Positions 1 to 7,562 of a stretch of DNA of 36,838 nt are shown piece after piece. Under the pieces are notes generated by a model. That model did not search any database. It was not told the DNA's origin and saw nothing but the letters and a program-made list of their open reading frames with translations. The position numbers and the translations under genes are program-made. The stretch is from contig CAWBCI010000048.1 of NCBI GenBank assembly GCA_963787195.1, positions 1 through 36,838 on the forward strand, read 5' to 3'. The stretch's first letter is position 1, and each line of letters starts with the position of its first letter. The DNA is from CAWBCI01 sp963787195. Lineage in GTDB: Bacteria > Bacteroidota > Bacteroidia > Bacteroidales > JAGOPY01.

Positions 1-534
1 GTTTGCCGCTGCAACAAAAACCTGCTGACCATCATAGCGGATCCGGACACCTCTCGCCGATTGGGCAATAGTCGCCGACCAAACTGGTATAGATGATCCG
101 GGAGCATACACTTCCACCTGGTCATTCACAGCGGATGCAATATAGTTGCCATCTTCTGTCATATCAATCACCTCGTCCCATGCATTGATTGTAAAAGGCA
201 CTTCCCAGATAGGCACATTCGAATCACTGTAAAGGGAAATTCTCTGGCTATTCAATCCCCAGGCAGCGATCGTATTTATACTTTTAGAAGAGACCTTGAC
301 TAAGTTATCAATGGCAAGTTCATCGGTCGCTTCCCAGTTGACGCCGGGTGCCAAAGGAGCAGCCATGTAAAGAGATTTAGTAGCTGAGGAACTATTAATC
401 CCTGTTTGAATTTCAATGCCGGAACCCTTATCAATAGCGGTAATGCTACGCTGGGCTTGTGTTTTCTGGTTTTGCGTAAACCCGAATTGGGCATAAAAAG
501 CATTCAGAACAAGAAATAGTATGATTTTTTTCAT
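1..534 (-). CDS. Secreted beta-propeller-like protein, partial (3' end outside the window)
   Basis: An open frame of 178 codons starts at the ATG at 534 and runs off the left edge without a stop. The N-terminus (MKKIILFLVLNAFYAQ) is a signal peptide, so the product is exported. After it, short repeated units of the type 'I-A-A-W-G', 'P-I-W-E-V' and 'P-V-W-S-A-T-I', each followed by 'DGxxIAxAxND' or 'DGQQVFVAA', look like blades of a WD40- or PQQ-like beta-propeller. In this phylum such proteins often end in a T9SS sorting tail, but the C-terminus is not visible here. It is divergent from the FISUMP gene at 758. Shorter frames inside it on the same strand are out of phase and are shadows. The fold is inferred from the repeat pattern; the function is unknown. 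Confidence 0.75.
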   Translation of the reverse strand, partial: MKKIILFLVLNAFYAQFGFTQNQKTQAQRSITAIDKGSGIEIQTGINSSSATKSLYMAAPLAPGVNWEATDELAIDNLVKVSSKSINTIAAWGLNSQRISLYSDSNVPIWEVPFTINAWDEVIDMTEDGNYIASAVNDQVEVYAPGSSIPVWSATIAQSARGVRIRYDGQQVFVAAAN

Positions 535-757
535 AGAAGTGAGATTTTGTTTCAGGTAAAGTTAAAGGCTTTTGGTATATGATGAAGAAAAAAAGATGTA
601 TTAGACATAACTATATTATAAATGATTTTAGCCGTTCCTCATCTTTAATAAACTTTGATATCTTCATGAAAATCAGCCCCCCTATCTTCTCATCATATTC
701 AAAAAAAAAAACTAAATTTATGTATTAATTAACCAAACATTCCATAAAGCATTCAGC

Positions 758-2083
758 ATGAAGTCAGCAATATTGCTTCCAACTTTGATAGTCCTTTCCT
801 TTCTAAAGGTCTTTGGTCAGAATCCGGAATTTGAACTAATATTCACCGCTATTGACAATTCAGCCTATGTTCAAATGGATAGCATTAAAATTTTAAACCG
901 CAGTCAGGGTGTAGATACGATATTATATTGGCCCGATACGGTTCTTGCATTGGGTAATGCAGGAATTCCGGAATCCCTTCCTGATCACCACAGATTGAAG
1001 GTCTTTCAAAACCACCCGAATCCTGTTATTGATCAAAGCACCATTTCCATGTATATTCCTGAAAAGGATAAAGTTGAAATCACTATTTCGGATTTTTCAG
1101 GCCGGGTTTTACTCAAAACTCACAGAGTGATGGATAGAGGAGATCATTCATTCAGATTTATTCCGGGAATTGGCAAGATATTTCTTTTCACAATAAAATG
1201 GAGGAATGAAATAAGAAGTATTAAAATCTTACATACTTCCCAATATTCAAAAAGTGAGCTATCACTTGAATACATTGACAGTAAGGGTTTATCAAACAAG
1301 TCTATAGCTTCGGAAGATATCCAAAAATTTTCATTCAACAAGGGTGATGACCTGCTTTTTATAGCTTTTAATGACACGCTACAGTCGGGAATAGCGGGAG
1401 CCCCTGAAAACAGCCGGACTTATACTTTCCAGTTTGCTTCAAACTTCCCCTGTCCCGGAACACCAACAGTGTCCTATGAAGGAAAAGTTTATAAAACAGT
1501 ACAAATTTTCAGTCAATGCTGGATGAAAGAGAATCTGGATGTAGGAACTTTAATACATGCAGGCCAGAACATGAGAAATAACGGCATCATAGAAAAATAC
1601 TGTTATAATGATATTGAAGATAGCTGCTCCAGGTATGGAGGTTTATACCAATGGGATGAGATGATGCAATACACAATTCTGAAGGGTGCTCAAGGTATTT
1701 GCCCCCCGAACTGGCACCTCCCTGCAGACGAAGAATGGAAAATTCTGTCAGGAGCTGCCGACAGCAAGCAAGGTATTGGGGATAATACATGGGATGCAAT
1801 GGGATCAAGAGGTTTTGATGCCGGCTCAAATCTGAAATCTACCAGCGGATGGAAGACAGAAGGCAACGGAATCGATTTATTTGGGTTTTCAGGACTGCCG
1901 GGTGGAGTCATGGCTAACAGTGAATTCTATTATGCCGGTTACTGTGGCTACTGGTGGACCTCGAAAGTGAATTATTCCGACTATATGTGGCGCTGGTACC
2001 TGGATTACATTTATACGACAATTGACCGAAACAGCAGAGACAGAGAGCGAGGGCTCAGCGTACGTTGTGTAAAAAATGAATAA
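758..2083 (+). CDS. FISUMP-domain secreted protein with an internal T9SS-tail-like domain
   Basis: 441 residues. Residues 1-20 form a signal peptide ending before QNPEF. Residues about 80-158 look like a T9SS type A sorting tail: VFQNHPNPV, then ITISDFSGRVLL, then IRSIKILH. Here that segment lies inside the protein instead of at its end. Residues about 229-441 match the Fibrobacter succinogenes major paralogous (FISUMP) domain: VYKTVQIFSQCWMKENL, YGGLYQWDEMM, GICPPNWHLPADEEW, FSGLPGG, YWWTS and a final LSVRCVK. FISUMP proteins are abundant surface or secreted proteins in Bacteroidota and Fibrobacteres with no established biochemical role. A strong hairpin terminator follows directly. The start is chosen because the signal peptide begins there. 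A second FISUMP gene sits at the other end of the window. Confidence 0.88.
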   Translation: MKSAILLPTLIVLSFLKVFGQNPEFELIFTAIDNSAYVQMDSIKILNRSQGVDTILYWPDTVLALGNAGIPESLPDHHRLKVFQNHPNPVIDQSTISMYIPEKDKVEITISDFSGRVLLKTHRVMDRGDHSFRFIPGIGKIFLFTIKWRNEIRSIKILHTSQYSKSELSLEYIDSKGLSNKSIASEDIQKFSFNKGDDLLFIAFNDTLQSGIAGAPENSRTYTFQFASNFPCPGTPTVSYEGKVYKTVQIFSQCWMKENLDVGTLIHAGQNMRNNGIIEKYCYNDIEDSCSRYGGLYQWDEMMQYTILKGAQGICPPNWHLPADEEWKILSGAADSKQGIGDNTWDAMGSRGFDAGSNLKSTSGWKTEGNGIDLFGFSGLPGGVMANSEFYYAGYCGYWWTSKVNYSDYMWRWYLDYIYTTIDRNSRDRERGLSVRCVKNE

Positions 2084-2084
2084 A

Positions 2085-2112
2085 AAAAAGCAGATCCTGA
2101 GATCTGCTTTTT
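2085..2112. terminator. Bidirectional rho-independent terminator
   Basis: A perfect 12-bp stem (AAAAAGCAGATC / GATCTGCTTTTT) with a CTGA loop lies between the convergent FISUMP gene (ending at 2083) and the 975-residue T9SS protein (ending at 2137). A-rich and T-rich edges on both sides let it work on either strand. Confidence 0.9.
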
Positions 2113-2136
2113 AATTCATGATGTCAAACTATTCTT

Positions 2137-5064
2137 CTATTTATTAACATTTAGCTTACGCTGCATAGTTCCTTTCTCAGTTTCAATCTGAAGCATATAA
2201 TAGCCATTCTTCAAATTCATTAATGGAAGAACCAAATTATGAGATCCCACAAGCTGATTCATCACTTCCCTTCCGTTCAAATCATAAATTTTAATTGATT
2301 TCATAAGAATGTTAGATTTGAAGTTAAGCTGATCGCTAACAGGGTTGGGATAAATTTTCACACCTTTTTCCCAGGAAGCCTCCGGCACTCCGTAAATTCC
2401 TGTTCTGATATAAGCTTCTTTGGTCATGGTTTTGTTAGTGACACCGTTTGAAACGGTAAGACTTACTGTATAACTTCCTTCAGTGGTATAAACATGGCTG
2501 GGGTTTTGCAGGGAGCTACTTCCGCCATCACCAAACGACCAACTCCAGGAGTTGATATTCCTCTCATTCTCAACAACAGAACCTTTTTTCTTCTCAGGCA
2601 TCAGAACCGGCATGAACGCACCCGGCTCATCCTCAGTGATACGGTTTATAATAGTTATTTCACCGGTAGAACCATTAAGTGTGCATACATCCCAGTACAA
2701 TCCGGTACCTGAGGTGGGGATATTTAAGGAATATGACTGTCCACTTTGATTAAATATCTGAACAACAGCCTGAGATGTCGCTATTTCCGGTTCCCCTGTA
2801 TAATTATATATGTAATAATGATATTCACCCGGGAATAAATCATAAATAGTCGTTGTTTCCGGGCCGTAACTTTCGGTATCATCTATATCGAGCAATGCAT
2901 AGGGCGCAGAATCTGAAGATCCTTTTTCATTGTAAAAAACATGATAAGTACTTCCTTCAATCAAAGGGGTTTTCAGATGTGAATCCAGGTCGTCCGGAAA
3001 TTCCCCCCAGGTAAGTACAAATCTTAAGCGGGCATTCCCAAGCAGGGGTGACATATTAATCTGCTGTTCAATGGTTCCTCCATCGGGAATCACCAAATGA
3101 TCATTGGAATAATCGGTATATCCATCAGCAGTGGCGGTTAACAAATGTACACCTTCAGCCGAAAGATCGGAGAATTGTACCGGCAGAGGAATATTTCCAG
3201 TAAGTGTATCCGCAGTGAAGTCTGCAGCCAAAGTTCCGGCCGGAATGCCCGTAATGGAGTAATTTCCATTGGCATCGCTATAATCGCTCAAGCCTGACAC
3301 ACTGACCAGGGCATTCGCAATTGGATCCCCGGTAACGGCATCCTTTACCAAACCATTAAGGGTTGAAGTACCGCCTCCACCACCAACATTTATATACTGG
3401 TTTTTGGTTTTGGTATTGTTGCTAGTGCCATCGCTTACAGTAAGGGATACATTGTAACTCCCGTCTACAGTATAGGTATGTGAAGGATTTTGGAGTGTGC
3501 TGGTGGCTCCGTCCCCGAAGGTCCAGTTCCAGGATACAATATTTCGCACTGCCGCTGAAGGCTCTGTAAGCTTTTTTTCCGGCATTAGTGTTGGTAAACC
3601 ACCGCCCGGCTCAGTATCAGTGATTTGATTGATGATACTTATGTTTCCGGTCGATCCGTTGAGGGTACAAATATCCCAGTAAAGTCCCGTCCCGGATGTA
3701 GGCACATTAAGCGTATATAAAAGACCGTTGTCATTGAATATCTGGACTACTGCGCCTGAAGTTGTAATTTCAGGGCTTTGGGAATAATTGTAAATATAAT
3801 AATGATATTCACCCGTAAAGAGATCATAAATTGTTGTGGTCTCCGGTCCATAACTGGTTACATCATCTATGTCGAGCAATACATAGGGCGCAGAATCTGA
3901 AGATCCTTTATCGCTGTAATAAACATGATAAGTGCTTCCTTCAATCAAGGGTGTTTTCAGATGTGAATCCAGGTCGTTCGGTAATTCGCCCCAGGTAAGT
4001 ACAAACCTCATTTGACCAATGGCCAGGGTAGGCGATAATGATATCTGTAATTCTAAGGTCCCTCCCTCAGGAATTTCTACCTGGTTATTGGAATAATTGG
4101 TATAACCTGTTGCTGATGCTGTTACAGTGTGAGTGCCTGCAGTTGAAAGATCGCTGAATTGAACCAGCAAAGGAGCCTGCCCGCTCGTAGGGTTGCCCTG
4201 GAATTCTGCATTGAGTGTACCTACAGGAATATTGCTGATACTGTAATCTCCGTTAGAATTGGTGTAATCACTTAGCCCTGCAACACTTACAAGAGCATTG
4301 GCAATAGGATTCCCGTTCACAGCATCGGTAACCTTCCCCATAAGTGTAGCCCCGGAAGCGGGATCGGATGTGACTTCTACATCGTCAAGCATAAAAATAA
4401 AGGCATCATTCGAAACACATTGTATACCTATATATATCTGCTGGCCACTGTATGCCGATAAATCAAAATCCACCTGTGTCCAGGCAGTACTTGGAGCTTC
4501 CAGATATGGAGCCTGGCTTATAAATGTGAAACTGGCCGGGTTGATATTAGTGGTCGAAACCCCAACTTTATAGCGTTCCAATCCATACTGTGCAGTATAT
4601 GATTTAACCCAGAACTTAAGATGTCCATTGGCCCCGAGATTGATTTGCGGTGTGAACAGCCAATCGTTATTAGGAGGCGTTAAAGCAGCAAAAGAAGCCG
4701 CAAACTTACTTCCACTGTGGGGAGCCAGTGCAGCATCAGCTCCAAGACTTGGTGTAGTCTGCGAAGGATTGAAAGCTATGTAAGCCATGGGTTGACCAGA
4801 ATTAAGAAAGGCATACCCATCTATCCCGTACGTATTGTATCCATCCATGTCATTTGTTGCCCAGGGACTGAAAGAGAGTGTGAAATTGGTGTAGGCTTCA
4901 AAATCCTGATAAAGGTTTTGATCATAAACCTGTCTATCACCCGAGAGAGCACTTGGCTGAGGTTTAAGCTGAACTGAATGCCCAGGCTTTGTTCGATGCA
5001 ACTGCGCCTGAAGAGAAACGACAAGCGCAAACAATGTGATAATTAACATCAGTTTCTTTTTCAT
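2137..5064 (-). CDS. Large T9SS cargo protein: choice-of-anchor J, duplicated CarboxypepD-reg/PKD/YfaP-like modules
   Basis: 975 residues. Signal peptide 1-20. Residues about 45-235 resemble a cleaved-adhesin / choice-of-anchor J jelly roll (DWLFTPQINLG, IYIGIQCVSNDAFIFMLDDVEV). Two long repeats follow, about 240-560 and 568-887. Each holds a carboxypeptidase-regulatory-like half (GKVTDAVNGNPIANALVSV, NGDYSISNIPVGT), a PKD-like N-terminal strand segment (NPTSGQAPLLVQFSDLST), the other regulatory half (HTVTASATGYTNYS), a DUF2135/YfaP-like domain (RFVLTWGELPNDLDSHL, YGPETTTIYDLF, YHYYIYNY) and a PKD core (SWNWTFGDG, QNPSHTYT, GSYNVSLTVSDG). The last ~75 residues are a type A sorting tail (VKIYPNPVSDQLNF, IKIYDLNGREV, LNVNK), so the protein should leave through T9SS and be anchored or released at the surface. 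No catalytic residues are recognisable; an adhesive or structural role is inferred. Confidence 0.88.
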   Translation of the reverse strand: MKKKLMLIITLFALVVSLQAQLHRTKPGHSVQLKPQPSALSGDRQVYDQNLYQDFEAYTNFTLSFSPWATNDMDGYNTYGIDGYAFLNSGQPMAYIAFNPSQTTPSLGADAALAPHSGSKFAASFAALTPPNNDWLFTPQINLGANGHLKFWVKSYTAQYGLERYKVGVSTTNINPASFTFISQAPYLEAPSTAWTQVDFDLSAYSGQQIYIGIQCVSNDAFIFMLDDVEVTSDPASGATLMGKVTDAVNGNPIANALVSVAGLSDYTNSNGDYSISNIPVGTLNAEFQGNPTSGQAPLLVQFSDLSTAGTHTVTASATGYTNYSNNQVEIPEGGTLELQISLSPTLAIGQMRFVLTWGELPNDLDSHLKTPLIEGSTYHVYYSDKGSSDSAPYVLLDIDDVTSYGPETTTIYDLFTGEYHYYIYNYSQSPEITTSGAVVQIFNDNGLLYTLNVPTSGTGLYWDICTLNGSTGNISIINQITDTEPGGGLPTLMPEKKLTEPSAAVRNIVSWNWTFGDGATSTLQNPSHTYTVDGSYNVSLTVSDGTSNNTKTKNQYINVGGGGGTSTLNGLVKDAVTGDPIANALVSVSGLSDYSDANGNYSITGIPAGTLAADFTADTLTGNIPLPVQFSDLSAEGVHLLTATADGYTDYSNDHLVIPDGGTIEQQINMSPLLGNARLRFVLTWGEFPDDLDSHLKTPLIEGSTYHVFYNEKGSSDSAPYALLDIDDTESYGPETTTIYDLFPGEYHYYIYNYTGEPEIATSQAVVQIFNQSGQSYSLNIPTSGTGLYWDVCTLNGSTGEITIINRITEDEPGAFMPVLMPEKKKGSVVENERNINSWSWSFGDGGSSSLQNPSHVYTTEGSYTVSLTVSNGVTNKTMTKEAYIRTGIYGVPEASWEKGVKIYPNPVSDQLNFKSNILMKSIKIYDLNGREVMNQLVGSHNLVLPLMNLKNGYYMLQIETEKGTMQRKLNVNK
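2404..3363 (-). repeat. Intragenic tandem duplication, copy 2
   Basis: Encodes residues about 568-887 of the 975-residue T9SS protein. It is a near copy of the segment at 3385-4347, visible at protein level (DLDSHLKTPLIEGSTYHV in both) and at DNA level: the stretch around 2905-3000 is almost identical to that around 3890-3985. Confidence 0.85.
3385..4347 (-). repeat. Intragenic tandem duplication, copy 1
   Basis: Encodes residues about 240-560 of the same protein, with the same order of subdomains as the second copy. A short glycine-rich linker (residues 561-567) joins the two. The boundaries are set by the first and last alignable residues and are approximate. Confidence 0.85.
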
Positions 5065-5160
5065 AATAAGTGAATTAAGTTAATCAGGTTAATAATTTGC
5101 ATAAATTGTATAACTAATATTTAATCAGATATTTAAAACATAATCCTAAGGCAATACGGA

Positions 5161-5997
5161 TCAGTATGACTTAGAACTTTCAAGCTTTATCTGGCCTGAA
5201 TCGTGTGGTGCCGGCTTTGCTAAAATAGCATCTACACAAGAGTAAAAGAGGTTTTTGAGGAGTAAAAAGAGTGGAATGGTTATTAGAGGTGAGATCAGAT
5301 AAAATATATGTAATGTCCTCGTCCCGTGAATAAGTCCTAATAATAAAGCTGAACTTCCGGGCCTGCTTATTTCATGAAGTTGTAATATATGATAACCAAA
5401 GTACTCAACAAGGAACAATACCGGCAAATATGCCAACCATGTAATCATAAAGCGCCCTATTGGTTTGAACCACCATATCAGCCTGTAAAATGAAATAGTA
5501 CCAAAGGCCCCTGCAGTCCAAAAAATAAAAGCGGAATAATTCAATCCTGAAGAGTTCCATTCATTACCATCATATTTATAGCCATAAAAGCCAACCCAGA
5601 GGAAAGCATAAGTCATGCTGGCTAACAAAGCAATTATAGCTGTAAAATATATTTCATACCTATCCCTGTACTTGCTGGCAAACCCGATCAGAAATGCGAA
5701 AACTAAAGCACCAAAGAGACCAACGAATATGTCGGTGAACTGATCTTTAATCGTTTCCGGCATGAAAATATGAAAAGCGAAGTAAGTAAATGATATTTCG
5801 ACTATTTCATACAAAAGCAATAATCCGGTCAGGTACAGGAATGGCCTTTTGGCCTTGAATTTCCTAAGCAATAGATATATAATGAATCCGCTGAAGAAGT
5901 GTGCCAGAGACCATAAGTCAATAAAAAAGATATTATTCTGATAAATCTTTGTATAAAGCCATTGGATTTGTTCCGGTATGTAAGCATCCAAATTCAT
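5161..5997 (-). CDS. Uncharacterised polytopic membrane protein
   Basis: 278 residues with about seven or eight hydrophobic membrane segments and a short polar C-terminal tail. Near the N-terminus are conserved-looking charged residues at membrane edges: D27 and H33 (FFIDLWSLAHFFSGF), E64 and E67 (LYEIVE), and D85 and D89 (KDQFTDIFVG). This H/E/D spacing resembles small VanZ-like or DUF2238-like membrane families, but I cannot assign one. The ATG at 5997 overlaps by one base the TGA that ends the restored reading frame of the upstream gene (TGATG), so the two are probably translationally coupled. It belongs to a minus-strand trio with the lipoprotein at 6489. No function is proposed. Confidence 0.75.
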   Translation of the reverse strand: MNLDAYIPEQIQWLYTKIYQNNIFFIDLWSLAHFFSGFIIYLLLRKFKAKRPFLYLTGLLLLYEIVEISFTYFAFHIFMPETIKDQFTDIFVGLFGALVFAFLIGFASKYRDRYEIYFTAIIALLASMTYAFLWVGFYGYKYDGNEWNSSGLNYSAFIFWTAGAFGTISFYRLIWWFKPIGRFMITWLAYLPVLFLVEYFGYHILQLHEISRPGSSALLLGLIHGTRTLHIFYLISPLITIPLFLLLKNLFYSCVDAILAKPAPHDSGQIKLESSKSY

Positions 5998-6474
5998 CAG
6001 ACAGATAATTTCTTTTTTAGTTTGTAAAGTGAATAATGGAAGTATAAATTATAGATCAGAAGCAACAGGAAAAGGTTCACAGAAAGAACTCCAATAAAAC
6101 CCATCCCAAAAATAAAGATGACCGAAAGACAAAGCAACAGAGTGGAAACATAGACACTCAGCTATGAATGACTTCAATCTTAATGGCCCCCATTCCTCCT
6201 TTTCCGTTTTCTCGGCTGAAACAGTCAATAAGAAAAAGCCAGTCAGGAGTAAAAATGCGCATATCTCTTCGCTGATGTTGTTTCCAATAACTGTAAAAGT
6301 TTTAGTATCAAAATATGAACTATGAACGGCAAATACTTTTACATCCAGGAATTCAGGCTTTATCCCTGCAACAAAACGGAGGAATGCGGATATAAAACCT
6401 GCCAGCGCCATTATCAGGCCGACGACCTGAAATGAATGGGGAAGCAGATAATTATCCGAAAATTGACTCTTCAT
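5997..6474 (-). pseudogene. Small membrane protein gene with a +1 frameshift
   Basis: Read straight from the ATG at 6474, the frame gives 141 residues and stops at 6049 with a polar, poorly structured tail. Shifting by one base at about 6154-6165 gives a continuing sequence with two strong hydrophobic segments (LLLCLSVIFIFGMGFIGVL and VNLFLLLLIYNLYFHY) and a lysine-rich end (YKLKKKLSV). Its TGA overlaps the ATG of the next gene. The span is 478 bases, exactly 159 codons plus one base, which fits a single inserted nucleotide. The restored product would have 158 residues and about four membrane helices: two near residues 15-35 and 65-85, plus the two recovered ones. It may be a real mutation or a sequencing/assembly error. 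No family is recognised. Confidence 0.75.
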
Positions 6475-6488
6475 TTTGAAGGTACCTA

Positions 6489-7139
6489 TTAGTAGTTCTG
6501 AGGATAAACATACATGCCTATGACGGTTCCGTCCTCAGCCACTGCCTCTGCATAAACAACACCGAACTTATGGTTCAGGCGGTAAACGATCTTTTTAATT
6601 CCCGGAATACGGGAATCCTGCTCAACCGTTATTGTCTTGATATACATGAAACCGTAAGGAAAATCATCCTGGTCGGATCTGGCGGTTACAGTTCGGGTTA
6701 TGGTTTTTCCGTCAGATTTTTTCAGACTATAGGTATCCCCAACTTTGGCACTATACTTACACAGGGTTAAAGGAGATTCATCTGCATTCATATAATCCTG
6801 GATACCCTCTGAAGTAACTTTAAACTTGGTCTCTGCATTCAGCTTTCCCTCGGCGTCTTTGTATAGATCAGGGATCAAATCATTAATCCTTGACAGTGCA
6901 GCAATTTTGGTGAGGTCAGCAACCGCACGCACTGTAACTACTCCATTGTCATTCCGGGTGATTTCCATGGAAGCGTCTACCTCAATATACTCACCGTTTA
7001 TACGACCACCGGCACTAAAGGTATTCCCTACCTCATTCAGGGGTATATTTGTGTCACCGCCCAATTCATTGCTTTTTTCCTTTTTACAGGATATGGAAAG
7101 AAAAACAATTGTCAGCATTAATAAATACAATTTTTTCAT
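6489..7139 (-). CDS. Hypothetical lipoprotein
   Basis: 216 residues. The N-terminus MKKLYLLMLTIVFLSISC followed by KKEKS is a type II signal peptide with lipobox cysteine C18, so this is a lipoprotein of the periplasm or outer membrane. The rest is a soluble, beta-rich-looking domain of about 190 residues with the stretches YSAKVGDTYSLKKSDGKTI and GIKKIVYRLNHKFGVVYAEA, the latter reminiscent of periplasmic beta-sheet lipoproteins. I do not recognise a named family. Its stop lies 14 bases before the start of the frameshifted membrane gene, so the three minus-strand genes from 7139 to 5161 probably form one operon. A 423-base gap precedes it. Confidence 0.8.
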   Translation of the reverse strand: MKKLYLLMLTIVFLSISCKKEKSNELGGDTNIPLNEVGNTFSAGGRINGEYIEVDASMEITRNDNGVVTVRAVADLTKIAALSRINDLIPDLYKDAEGKLNAETKFKVTSEGIQDYMNADESPLTLCKYSAKVGDTYSLKKSDGKTITRTVTARSDQDDFPYGFMYIKTITVEQDSRIPGIKKIVYRLNHKFGVVYAEAVAEDGTVIGMYVYPQNY

Positions 7140-7562
7140 AATTAAGGTTTTTGGTTAATAATATTTACATCAATGTGAATATCTTCCCAATAGATAATAC
7201 TCTACCTACTATAGCATTAGCTAATGATATTTTCAGAAAATAAGGATTGAAATATGCCCTCCCCCTTTGTTAATCTGTATATTCCGGAGATAAATTTATG
7301 AAATTATCAGAGATGTTTCATATGAAGAGAAGGAAAATTTATTCACTTTGATAATATCGGGGGGCTAATTCCTGAAGTCCCATTGAATTAAAATGTTCAA
7401 AGCACTGAATATCTGACTTTTAATCCAAAATCAAATAATTCAATCTGGTCATTGATTTAGTAATTGTTTTTACCGAATTGAAATAAGAGACCATTTTTCA
7501 ACTTTCGCCTAAATGCTTAACTTTGCACATTTTGATTTATAACCTAAAATTACAAGATATTT
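7140..7562. other. Intergenic region between divergent genes
   Basis: This 423-base AT-rich gap separates the minus-strand lipoprotein operon from the sugar-nucleotide operon. I see no credible gene: the longest ATG-led frames are under 20 codons. The only clear signal is the promoter element at 7518-7525. Confidence 0.6.
7518..7525 (+). promoter_or_regulatory. Bacteroidota -7 promoter element upstream of ugd
   Basis: TAACTTTG matches the TAnnTTTG -7 consensus and sits 37 bases before the ugd ATG. The -33 position (about 7494) holds a T-run in place of a perfect TTTG. It would give a leader of about 30 bases for the operon at 7563-12532. Confidence 0.55.

Noticed and set aside
300..503. Short minus-strand frame near the left edge
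   Set aside because: It is out of phase with the clear signal-peptide gene on the same strand that covers 1-534.
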